Origin: Isoetes taiwanensis
Taxonomy: Eukaryota; Streptophyta; Lycopodiopsida; Isoetales; Isoetaceae
NCBI GenBank assembly: GCA_021234155.1
Contig: JAJEKV010000080.1
Location: 3,147,867-3,211,866, forward strand
Direction of reading: 5' to 3'
Length of the DNA stretch: 64,000 bases
Shown: positions 22,327-34,388 of the stretch, piece by piece
How positions within the stretch are numbered: position 1 is the stretch's first letter
Layout: every line of letters begins with the position of its first letter
Translations under genes and position numbers: made by a program
Notes under the pieces: model-generated
The model's database searches: none
What the model saw: the letters and a program-made list of their open reading frames with translations, nothing else
Told to the model about the DNA's origin: nothing

Positions 22327-23283
22327 TTAGGACTCATTTAGCGATAGTTTGAGACCTGGAGATATAGGTGTCTTAGATATATTGCAATCTGTCATTTTAA
22401 ACCTGTTAAGCATCCCTTGAATGTTGCATGCCTGGGTAATTGTCAGTCTCCTATTTATTCTGTCCCTGTTAACTTCCATGCCAAGAAATTTTTTCAATTC
22501 CCCTAGATCAACCATTTGGTATTTATTCTTTAGTATTTGTTTGCAATGATCTAGTGTGTCCATGTCACTTGCAACCATTATGTTATCGTCCACATATAGT
22601 GCTATGATACAGAAATGGTCTCCCCTGCTTAAAATGTACATGTTCCCATCATTCAAAAACTGTATAAATCCTTGATCTTGCAAATATTTATCTATGCACT
22701 TATACCATAATCTTGGAGACTGTTTTAGGCCATAAACAGCTCGGTTTAATTTCCATACCATATTATCCCTTTTATCTTCAAACCCAGGTGCTTGTTTCGT
22801 GTACACCTCCTCATCTATTTTAGCGTTTAGAAAAGTCGTGCTCACATCCATGTGGTGCACTTCCAAGTTGTTTGCATTTGCATAGGCCAGCAAAATTCTT
22901 ATGCTTGTTAGCTTTACAATGGGTGAAAAGGTTTCATCATAGTCTAAGCCCTTCCTTTGAGTGAATCCCTGTGCAACCAGCCTGGCTTTGTATTTTTGTT
23001 CACCATTTGCTCCAGTCTTTAGCTTGTAGATCCATTTGCATCCAATAGTATTTTTGTCATCAAGTTTTCTTACAACATGATACGTGTTTGTTCTCACGAA
23101 AGCATTTATTTCCTCTTTCATTGCTTGCTCCCAATTTGCTGATTCTTCTGACTGCATGGCTTCCTCATAACTCATAGGTATCTTTGGTTCAAAAACGGCC
23201 AGGACCTGATTTATATCCACTAGTTCATTAGCCAGTCTTTTACTTTTCCCATCCTCTGTTCTACCATATTCACCTGCATCCAT
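22327..23283 (-). CDS. Copia reverse transcriptase domain
   Basis: A 318-residue frame. SYEEAMQSEESANWEQAMKE opens the RT_2 (RVT_2) domain. CKWIYKLKTGANGEQKYKAR, DETFSPIVKLTSIRILLAYA, MDVSTTFLNAKIDEEVYTKQ (the first catalytic Asp, with 'STTFLN' in place of the usual 'AFLNG') and YGLKQSPRLWY follow. YVDDNIMVA has the catalytic YVDD, both Asps present. The domain looks intact; breaks lie only at its two borders with integrase (near 23280) and RNase H. Confidence 0.95.
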   Translation of the reverse strand: MDAGEYGRTEDGKSKRLANELVDINQVLAVFEPKIPMSYEEAMQSEESANWEQAMKEEINAFVRTNTYHVVRKLDDKNTIGCKWIYKLKTGANGEQKYKARLVAQGFTQRKGLDYDETFSPIVKLTSIRILLAYANANNLEVHHMDVSTTFLNAKIDEEVYTKQAPGFEDKRDNMVWKLNRAVYGLKQSPRLWYKCIDKYLQDQGFIQFLNDGNMYILSRGDHFCIIALYVDDNIMVASDMDTLDHCKQILKNKYQMVDLGELKKFLGMEVNRDRINRRLTITQACNIQGMLNRFKMTDCNISKTPISPGLKLSLNES

Positions 23284-23963
23284 TTCTAAGTTCTCCTTGA
23301 GCCCTTTTTCTTTTGACTTTCTCTACTTGCCCTTGCTCCTGCTCAATCCCTTGCCCTTGCTCCAGCTCAATCCCTTCTCCTTCTGTAGTTGTATTTTCCT
23401 TTGTGCCCCTGTTATCTTGTTCTTCATTGTTTTCCCCATCACTCTCTATATCAGCAAACTTATTCACCTGAACATCCTTTTCATTTCTGTTTGATTCCAA
23501 GGTTTTTGTTTCACCATGTGCCTGCACCTTATTTCTGTCTTTGTAAAGTATATTTTCATTGAAGACCACATCCCTGCTAATAATTATTTGTCTCTTAGAC
23601 TCATCAAACAACCTGTAAGCCTTTGCTTGTTCATCATAGCCTGCCAAAAAACATTTTGCTGCCCTATCATCTAATTTTCTTCTAAGTTCTTTGGGAACAT
23701 GCACAAATGCCATGCATCCATATGCTTTAAGCATTTCATATGATGGCACATTTCCATTCCACATCTCATCAGGTGTTTTACCATTGATAGATGAGGAAGG
23801 TAGCTTATTTTGGATTAGTACAGCAGTTTTCACTGCTTCATCCCATAAAAAATTTGGCATACCTGAGTGTTTTAGCATGGATCGAACTGCATCCAAAATT
23901 GTCCTGTTCTTTCTTTCTGCTACTCCATTTTGCTGAGGTGTGTACCTACAGGTTAGTTGTCTT
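23270..23963 (-). CDS. Copia integrase, C-terminal part
   Basis: After the insertion the pol frame resumes with RQLTCRYTPQQNGVAERKNR, which contains the catalytic Glu region of copia integrase (QQNGVAERKN), then ILDAVRSMLKHSGMPNFLWD and the chromodomain-less C-terminal region, ending in a charged linker rich in EQ and GE. This frame closes just after crossing the RT start. The separation of DRGGEF (left in the upstream part) from QQNGVAE by the inserted DNA splits the DDE triad. Confidence 0.93.
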
Positions 23964-25948
<1,985 letters not shown>

Positions 25949-26025
25949 CTGGAAGCCTCATGTGCCTTTAAATACTTCCACTGCACTTAACAGAGATGCA
26001 CCCAATCTAGTAGTCATAATTGTCA

Positions 26026-26037
26026 GCTCTGATACCA
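26026..26037 (-). promoter_or_regulatory. Primer binding site (initiator Met tRNA)
   Basis: The minus strand reads TGGTATCAGAGC, the plant copia primer site matching the 3' end of initiator tRNA-Met, two bases from the LTR at 26040. Confidence 0.95.
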
Positions 26038-26039
26038 AA

Positions 26040-26704
26040 TGAGAAAGATTCAAGATCAATAGAATAATTTCATGTGGATTTATGACTAACTAGACAACAT
26101 CAATTTCATGGTCAATCAAGTAATATGAGTAATACCACAAAATGCTTGAAAACCAAAACCATTACTTAGGCACTATTCATTTGGGTTATGTCCCAATAAC
26201 TGAAGCTTGTCTATCCGATAGCACAAGCGTATTGTTACACCTTCGAGCCCCCCCATATCTTTGATTACTCCTTCAATATATAGGGCCAGACCTCACCGAA
26301 TGGTGCAGATCCGGCCGCTCAGCAGAATCCATAGCATCCGGTGATCGGTGCTTCGACTCCTTCGGCCGTTTCTATATTCAAACTATTTGTTCCCTCCATT
26401 GAGACCCTTAAGTTCCAAATTCCAAATTCATATTCAATGGTTTCATAAATATATTTCACGTTCAATGGTCGTATAAAACTTTAACTTACCAATGAACTTG
26501 GGTCTTCCAGATATGATCGTTCATGCAACCTCATGCACTTCACCATTTGAACTTAGGTTAACAAACCTTCATATCCATAATGCTTTCATCACACCTATGT
26601 TCTATAAACCATAGGTTAGAATTGTATCATTCCCTTTTTCTACTGATCTCTCCTTCGTGCTTCTCATGATATCAGATAATTTGAAAGAACTTATTTTTCT
26701 AACA
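26040..26704 (-). repeat. Copia LTR (5' LTR in element orientation)
   Basis: 665 bp, identical in length to the 20845-21509 copy and with three substitutions. It is adjacent to the primer binding site. The TSD TATGG follows at 26705-26709. Confidence 0.97.
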
Positions 26705-26709
26705 TATGG

Positions 26710-28623
26710 TTTGGTACCTATGCATTCAATAGCCTGCTAAGGTAAGGTATGGTCTTTTTCTTCATTGCTTCTTAGTCCTACTCATAATTACCATTATGAC
26801 CTATAATATATACTTCCAATAAGCAGTATAACCACATATTAGACCCCAATTTTCATAAAGGCAGATGATCAAATTTGTGAGATACATCTTCATCACTTTC
26901 AAATCAATCGTAACAAAAAATATGATATGGAGTTGGGTGTATTAGGCAGACCTAGCCATATGAAATAAATAGACAACAACTAAACCCAATTCTACTATTT
27001 ATTTATTTATTTTTATTTTTTTTGAAGAAACGGCAGTTTATGTATTCATATGATATAACTTTACAGCACATAAAAAACCCTGAAGATTCAGGGAAAAAGA
27101 TAAGAAACTGTTCTCAGAATATACAGTAAATGAAAAAAGTAGAGTACTCATCACGGAGTTGTTCAACATCTTCTTTGGATCAACTTACTATAGGAAAAAC
27201 CTTCTTCTGCTGAACCAAATACTATAGGACCTTCTCCATAAATTTCCACCACTAATCCACTTACTTGCTCAACTGCAACAGCTTCTGTTACCCTTACTGG
27301 CCAGATTTGGATTAAGCACAAGTAATAATTCCCAGTATCCTTTGCAGACTAGTAGGATAAATTGGACCAGAACCTAAATAAAAAAAGGAGGACATATAGA
27401 CAAGTAATTGCCCAAACCTTATGCCTGAAGAGAAACGCATTCCCATTGTAGAGGTAGCAGAGCTCCTAGCTCCCCATGCTTCTAAATCCATTAAAATCCA
27501 ACTAGACCTCAGCCCAGCCCTAGAAGATGATCCAAAAGATGGTGCATTATTGGAGAAACCTCTAGGTCATCATGCTTCCATACGGGCAAAGATTCAAGAA
27601 CTAGCAGTCCACATAACCCTTCATCTGAAAGTGAAATCCAAGGCCTCCCGAAACTTGAATTCCAAGATTTTTAATCCAGTTTACCTGACCACGTCTACAA
27701 AAACACATGGAAATTCCCATATATACATAGAACATTAGAGAGAAAGCAGTAATAAATGGAATAAGCTGCCACACTATTCCTGAAGCTGCCACACTATTCC
27801 TGAAGCTGCCACCTTCTTTTATGAATCTGATTCTCTGCCTCCAAGCAGCCTAACCAATCAACAATCTAGATAATAGCAGAAGGTTAAAGAGGCTCCAACA
27901 GTTATCTTAAAGCTAGTTAGACTTAAAACAAGCCCAACCCACCAGACTACTCTCAAAGCCCAGTCTTAAATTATCAACTGTAATAAGACACCAAAACATT
28001 CCGCCATAATTTCAAAAACTGACTAATCACACTGCCATGGTTACAGAAAGAAACAAACCCTGCTGCTTCCATCTACTGCTCTATGTACTTCTGCCAGTAA
28101 GAAATGGGAAAAAGGAAAGAACTTTTCTGCCAGATTATATTTCGAAAGATTTAAATATGGATCACCTGGGTGAAAGCCATGGATCCTTGCCTGTGAATCA
28201 AAGCAGAAGAAGTCCCTTCGCCTGGCCCCAAATTAAAATCCTTGCCCTAAGCCAATCCCTTCTCCATCCGGAAAACCAACAAAAAACGGCACAGGATCTG
28301 CACCTTCTTGTTGCCGCCTTTCATGGATGTCGATGGGCAGCCCAAGGCGTATCAGCATAAACGGCCGCCCAGGGCAGACCCTAGGCGGCCAAACGGTGCG
28401 GCTGTGTCAACATCCCCTTTTAAATTTTGCAAATGGGGCACAACCACAACCATCAAGAGTAACCGCCTCTTCAATCGTTGCAAGTCATCAACGACAAGTA
28501 TTTCTTAGCCACTCTTTGTAAAATAACTATTCAAATATAAATGCAACATAAGGCATTATTACTAAAGTTGAGCAATGACACCAATATCTACATACCAAGC
28601 CCAATTTTTGCCAACAAATCTTT
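26710..28623. other. Intergenic, with possible old LINE-type tail
   Basis: No gene recognised. At 26997-27045 (TTTATTTATTTATTTTTATTT then TTTTGAAGAAACGGCAG) a T-rich tract precedes a phrase like that at the antisense end of some plant L1 elements; I cannot extend it. A 20-bp unit, TGAAGCTGCCACACTATTCC, is repeated in tandem at 27765-27812. The open frames at 27421-27738 and 28037-28360 show no motif. Confidence 0.4.
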
Positions 28624-28770
28624 AATAGAATAGAATAGAATAGAATAGAATATACATTAACGTCCCGCAGGCCGTGAGGCCCCCGGACTTATGTAGCATC
28701 CTGCGAGCTCCCATAGGGTGCTTCCAGCAAACGGCACGAGCCATCGAGGTGCTGACACGTCTCACACCAT
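28624..28770 (-). mobile_element. LINE/SINE 3'-end fragment with (TTCTA)n tail
   Basis: In minus orientation a GC-rich stretch ends GGCCTGCGGGACGTTAATGT and TATA, followed by about five TTCTA units (28624-28652). The terminus matches the GACGTTAA-type ends at 24021 and 41074. About 120 bp of body are present, so it is a heavily 5'-truncated copy; a SINE sharing the same 3' end is an equal possibility. Confidence 0.55.
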
Positions 28771-29272
28771 TAGCTTTATGTTCTTATATTTGCAGTTGGA
28801 AAAGTACTTGCAGAGCTTTTCATTTCAAATTCAATCGAGCAATGCCTACTAAACTTTTTATAGCATCATTCAATAAATTGCTCTCTGCTAAATGCAAAAC
28901 ATTTCGTGAAATTTCAATGCTCCAGTTTACTTTTTACTTTGATTCATATTCATTGGTCAAAGAAATAGGCCTATGCTCTACAAATAAACACTACATAACA
29001 TTCTAGACCAATATGTTTGATATAGAACTTCTTATGATGATATTGTCGGACATTTATGTTCTGCAACCCTACCCCTCGACATAGAAGATTCTTGCTAAGC
29101 CTCGCAACACGAATATCTGCAGTCGAAATGCCCAAATTGTTGTATATGAAATACATGTGGACAGGATGCAAATTTCGTGTTCCGTCCTTGCTCCTACAAT
29201 TTCCAAATGAAAATTTTCATGCTCTAAAACTTTTTTATGGTATTAAACAATCACCTTTCAAATTGTTACTAG

Positions 29273-29300
29273 GCCCGGCAACGCCGGGCACCATACCTAG
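29273..29300 (+). mobile_element. Helitron-like 3' terminus
   Basis: A 7-bp stem GCCCGGC, loop AAC, stem GCCGGGC (29273-29289), seven bases, then CTAG at 29297-29300 followed by T. A short GC hairpin 6-12 bp before a final CTRR, inserted 5' of T, is the signature of plant Helitron 3' ends. I could not identify the matching 5' TC terminus, so its extent is unknown; it would lie to the left, perhaps including the fragment at 28.6 kb. Confidence 0.6.
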
Positions 29301-29599
29301 TTAAAAATTAGTTAATAATAACCAATCTAGAGTTGCCACCTGGCCCAATTCGATTAGGCAAGGCAGGTTTGCCAATTTGGGACACCCAAATTGGGCCCCA
29401 ATTTGGATTGGGGGAGATTGATGGAGGAGGAGCTGTTGTTCAACCCTGTTCCAGCCAGAAGGATGGAGAACCAGAGAGATAATGGATCTAGCTATGACCT
29501 GTTAGTACGTAGATAGCTTGGATTCCTAGATAGTCATAGGATTAACCCTTGTATGCTTAGAAGATAGCTAGAATTAATCCTTGTATGAATAGATATATG

Positions 29600-30602
29600 G
29601 TTAATCTCTATTTTATGTTCTATTCGAAACTATGGATGGATGGATGTATAATGATAGTTCTCTTTCTGTTCCTCATGTGCTTGTGGGGATTAAAAGGGGT
29701 AGAGACCTTAAGAGCCCACCAGGATGTGGATGCTGTGTTGTGATTCAGCACCAGATAACGATCATGACGGTGAAACGGAGGTGGAATCCTGCCTAGATTG
29801 ACTACAACATTCCTATAGTGTGCTAGGCTTATGGTCGGTCCTCGCGTTAGGGCCGGATATGGGTCTGACACCCCTGGGCCGTAGGATACGTGCATATAGG
29901 GACATCTTGGGCTTTGGTGAGCCTTTTGGGAGGTTAAAGTCGGGTACGGATGCTTGTTCACTAGTGGTGGCACGATCCTCTAGCCACCATGGAACCATCG
30001 TGCTCCGGGAGTGAATTCATTTCCTCCCTGCCTCATCGGAACCGGGGAGATATAACTAGGAGTAGTCTCATAGGGTGACTCGATGAGATTGCATCCCCGG
30101 AAGGTTACAACCGCGCCATAGCTATCTTCAGCCTATATGCAAAATGTGCACAGGAGCGGCGGATGGAGTGGACTACCCTAGATATTGTTCTATGCCAGTC
30201 AACACCATTGTCATGATTCTGTCTGCTGTTATCCGAAGGCCCTGGCTGTCAGTTGACCCCCATGAGTCTGAGCCTGGGGTAGAATCCTCATTTATGGTGC
30301 ATTTTCTATGTTACACTGGTATTATGATGTTGTTTGTATTGATGATGGATGAGCCACCCTTCGAGGTGGCATATTATCTTATGTATTGTGTGCTAGGTGC
30401 TAACTTGTATTTACGCTTCCGCTATATAGGATTCCTGTAGAAGGCATGGGACGAATGACACCTCTGTGTCCTTCACCCGGACACTTGCCCATCACAAATG
30501 GATCGAGTTAGACAGGGGGCCTTTCTGTGGTGATGGAGTCGCTTTGGGAGGGGAATTTCCCGTATTTATATGATGGGAGCATTGTATAGGTTCGGGGTCA
30601 CA
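29600..30602 (+). repeat. Diverged relative of the LTR-like repeat at 13450-15073
   Basis: Several blocks recur in the same order as in 14120-15073: GGGGTAGAGACCT, TGCTAGGCTTATGGTC, GGGTCTGACACC, TGCACAGGAG.GGCGGATGGA, ATGAGC.ACCCTTCGA, ATTTACGCTTCCGCT and a final GTCACA. They are separated by diverged sequence with indels. It is probably an old LTR of the same family. The left boundary is unclear; 29310-29600 has no clear counterpart. Confidence 0.65.
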
Positions 30603-30624
30603 TCATCTATAAACTAACTTATAA

Positions 30625-30850
30625 AAACTGCAGGGAATAGTCCATTTGCAAGGCGGAAGCAGAAATCTTAAGATTTCTAGCTTTTATGAACACGCATCCT
30701 CGAAAACTCATGTTACAACAAAGGCAAAGAAAATGGATAACTCAAGGCCAAAAAAACTTTTTCCATTGATGGGGTTGTTCTTAACTTGTTTAGGGCAGCA
30801 TATACTGTGGCAGCTAGAAGTTAGTCCTTTAACGATTATGAGCATTTAAT
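30625..30850 (+). pseudogene. TTF-type zinc finger fragment
   Basis: GGSRNLKISSFYEHASSKTH, followed by V..TTKAKKM, resembles the end of the TTF-type zinc finger ('F..GS.NF+.S.l..H..S..H') that begins ZMYM1/hAT-like plant proteins. It sits just upstream of the hAT-like block at 31.1 kb, in the same orientation, so both are probably one decayed gene. Confidence 0.4.
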
Positions 30851-31099
30851 CGATCTGATTGATCTAATAGGTCGTCCAGCCATAGCTAAATAGCTGTATC
30901 AGAACGATCATGCTTCCCAACGATTTATTTCTTACATCGGGGACAATTTAATATTCCTCCATTATAGGAAAAGTGAAAGCCAGCCCACTCTTTGGATTAT
31001 AGGTTGATGAATCGACAAATATAGCAACCCAACAACATTTAGTCTTATGTGTTAGTTAGCATAGTTTCTTGAACATTTAAAAGGTTAAAAAGGCTAATG

Positions 31100-32290
31100 C
31101 AGGTTCATTGTGCGACGCCTTATTGGAGCCTCTTAAACAGGTTGGTATTGACATGCCTAAATTAATGGGTTTTGGCTCTGATGGAGCATCTACTATGACA
31201 GGAAGGAATAATGGTGTTTCCACACAAATTTGATTGTGCAAGATGCAGCTAAACAACCATCTTGGAGTGGATAGATGATATTGAGACTTTGGTTAACTCT
31301 ATTGCTGCTCATTTTTCCCATAGCAGTCAAAGATTGGAGAAATCACAGGGGTTACTTGAAGAGTATTATTGTTCTATTTTAAGATTAGATAACATTCAAA
31401 AGACGTGTTGGTTGAGTAGGCATAATGCAATTAATAGATTTTGTGAAGATCTTCCTGCTGTTTTGAAGTATCCCGACATAGAATCATATAATAACTTTAT
31501 CCAGGTGCTTAATTTCAAAACTATATGCTTGTTGCATTTTTACTTGATACATTTTCTAGCTGATACCTCGAGGGTCTTAACTATGTTCTTTTTATACAGG
31601 TGCTTAATTTCAATACTATATACTTGCTGCATTTTTTAGCTGATATCCTTTGGGATCTTACTATTTTAAATAAGCTATTTCAAGCTAGTCATGTTGATAT
31701 AACTATTATTGAAGAGTATGTAAATACTACATTAGAGGGTATTCGAGCTTATTATATTGTTGATCCACAAAGAGATATGAATGCATTTTAAGAAGATGCA
31801 AATGGTTTCCCTATAATTCCTGACTATGGCCTTCGCAAGGCTGATTGGCAACCTTAAAGGCTTCTATTCATGGAGATGAATATAGAACATTCAAATTATC
31901 AAAAAGTAAAGAGTGTTCTGATATGGAAATTGTCATATCAAAATAGTTTGCATTTTCTTAAGCTAGTTATGATAGCTTAACCATCAGATTCAAAGATGCG
32001 ACTATCTTGAAGCATTTAAAGTTCTCTCTCCATTGAATATACCAAGGGTAGCTACAAGGTCAAGAGATTTTGATGAAGAAAGCTTAGAAGAACTTATCAA
32101 GTTTTATGGCACACCAAAGACGATAAGAAGAGTTCAAAGGAAGATGACACCTTTAATTGACGCAATAGTGTTGAGAAGAGAGTATTCTGATTTTAAAATC
32201 CATGCCTTAGCTAATTGGTCACATAAAAATATTGAAGAAGTTTGCGTGATGATATCTTCAAGTCAACCAACTGAAATAACATTATGATAT
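31100..32290 (+). pseudogene. Decayed hAT-like transposase (DUF4371 type)
   Basis: Broken plus-strand blocks in the right order: LLEPLKQVGIDMPKLMGFGS followed by DGASTMTGRNNGVST (the 'GfgtDGAs.MtG...Gv' motif of DUF4371/ZMYM1-like transposases), then IDDIETLVNSIAAHF and CWLSRHNAINRFCEDLPAVL (the 'RWLsrh.A..r' motif) within the frame 31262-31639, then LTILNKLFQASHVDITIIEE at 31645-31790, and RDFDEESLEELIKFYGTPKT at 32060-32130. Stops and frameshifts separate them. 31505-31640 contains a local duplication of GGTGCTTAATTTCAA-TACTATA with different ends. There is no intact C-terminal dimerisation domain. Confidence 0.65.
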
Positions 32291-32299
32291 TGCTTAGAT

Positions 32300-33844
32300 T
32301 GCTTTAGTGCAATGCGCAAGTAATGCAATTTATGAGAGCTTATTCAATCATAGAACTAGCATAAAAAATAGGTGACGTTCAAGGTTGGGCATAGAAAGTT
32401 TGAATGCATGCCTTTCAATTGTGATAAATGGTCATTTGAATGCAAGAGAAATTTGACTTTATCGAAAGCATAGAAACTTGGAAGAAGAAGGTTGATAATC
32501 GTGGCTGCTATATCTATTCGAAGAGCCAAGCCATCATTTAGCATAGTAGTATGCTACTTTTTAAAGGTAGAACTAACTGTTCATGTGAACTCATTTGGAA
32601 GATGTTCTTCAAGCGAAAAACTTATATGTTATATGAAAACTATACGAAAAACTATATGGAAAAGAGAAAGAATCTATGTTAACTTTTTTGCAAGATGTTT
32701 TCAAGCGAAAAGCTTATCTAGCGAAAGCAAAGTATGCTGATTTTTGAAGGAGAAAACTTATCATATTAACTTGTTTAATTCTTTCATTTGGAGGGAGAAT
32801 TTTGATGATATCCAAAAGGTCAACTTACCCTATTAACTTTTTCGATCCTTGCGTTTATGGGAGATTTTGATCCCTTTTGTGTATATGATCTATGGGCCTA
32901 TTATTATCATTATATGTACAAGAAATTTATCGCGGCGGCCAAGGCCGCCGTGAACATTTCTCTTTTTCAAAACTGTGCAGTTGGACCCCAGTTAACGTCC
33001 AACATTCTCTTCTGCAATGGCCAAGTGATTCTAGATTGATGTGAAGCAACTTCGTAAGATCTTACATTCTAACTCTAATTTAGAAATTACAAAGTACAAT
33101 ATTTAGCTTAGTCTTTTAAAAAGTTGGTCAATACTTTTTGTTATTGAAGGTTCATGTGTTCACAGACATCAAACATCAAGTAGAATTATCAATTTGCAGA
33201 ACTGAAGATGCCTCATCATCACTAGAATGATATTTTTGCGAATAATATAAATTACTTAAATAAATCCAAAAGGAACTCCAATACCGCATCTCGACACAAA
33301 GGCCGGTGAGTTACCAAAGGCTCATCCACCATCCATAAAAATCATCTAGATTTAGCTCAATAATGTAGTCTTTTTTCATCATTGCCATCTCTGCCAAATC
33401 AAAATATAATTGCAAATCAACTCAAACGTTAAGCTACAATTTCACACAACGATAGAATCCACATACGATTACGCCAAGATTAAGGATGAAAGAAAAATGC
33501 TAGTTTCATATTAAACAATCCAAGCTTTAGCAATGTAACAAAATGGGAGAATATTTACCTTGCATGCAATTAGTGAAGCGTAAGAGAAGCTCACAATAGC
33601 TCTTCAAGTGCTCTCAATGCGTCGAGACAATAAGAAGGCCTTCTATTTATAAGATGGAGTTTTGTTGGATGATCGACACACATGACTAATCTAGGGCTAT
33701 ATTTATGCCAAGTGCCTATATCACAACTCGCATGTAATCATTAATATCATTCGATATATATTTCATATCCATAATTATCTTAAAATGGATATCATTAAGA
33801 TTCTATATATATTGGGATTGATATCTTCTAACAAATTTGCCAAT
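32300..33844. other. Intergenic; contains a GC palindrome
   Basis: No gene recognised. CGGCGGCC-AA-GGCCGCCG at 32933-32950 is a perfect 8-bp-stem hairpin in otherwise AT-rich DNA. AT-rich, unstructured DNA follows to the minisatellite at 33845. Confidence 0.5.
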
Positions 33845-34350
33845 GGCCGCAATAAATGCAAAGTGCACATGTCGGTGCTTTGATAATTCTTAATAAATGC
33901 AAAGCGTATTAATGGTCTGCAATAAATGCAAAGCATATTAATGGCTTAATAAATGCAAAGGGTATTAATAGCCGCAATAAATGCAAAGTGCACACATGTC
34001 ATGCTATTCTATTTGATAATTCGCAATAAATGCAAAGCGTATTAATGGTATAATAAATGCAAAAGGTATTAATGGCCACAATAAATGCAAAGTGCAATAT
34101 GTCATGCTTTGATAATTCGCAATAAATTCAAAGCCGTATTAATGGCCACAATAAATGCAAAGTGTATTAATGGCATAATAAATGCAAAGTGCACAAATCT
34201 GCCATAAATGCGATGAATGCAACGTGTCATTCTATGGTAATGCTCATATCTCATTCTATGGTAATGCTCATATCTTCCTCCGCCATAAATGCTCATAAAT
34301 GCCTCAAATCTGAAATTAATGCCATAAATGCCTCAATGCAACGTGTTATG
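33845..34350. repeat. Minisatellite built on AATAAATGCAAAG
   Basis: At least ten units of the form (G/C)(C/T)(A/G)CAATAAATGCAAAG(C/T)G followed by TATTAATGG, mixed with longer units containing CACATGTC.TGCTTTGATAAT. The right part changes to CATAAATGC/CTCAAATGC words. A 24-bp unit (TCATTCTATGGTAATGCTCA and TATC) is duplicated at 34228-34275. Confidence 0.85.
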
Positions 34351-34372
34351 CTCTCCTAATTTTTAAGGAAGG
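34207..34372. repeat. Left copy of long target site duplication
   Basis: AATGCGATGAATGCAACGTG through TCTCCTAATTTTTAAGGAAG. It matches 36519-36659 with two substitutions and one extra 24-bp tandem unit. It flanks the LINE at 34389-36518. Confidence 0.8.
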
Positions 34373-34388
34373 AAGGAAGGAAGGAAGG
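34366..34388 (-). repeat. (CCTT)n tail of the LINE
   Basis: About six AAGG units on the plus strand (CCTT in LINE orientation) between the LINE end and the target sequence TAAGGAAG. The tail unit extends the target's own AAGGAAG. Confidence 0.85.

Noticed and set aside
26997..28400. Full antisense L1 element
   Set aside because: Only a T-rich tract and a short familiar-looking phrase are present; no reverse transcriptase or endonuclease motif could be found on either strand.
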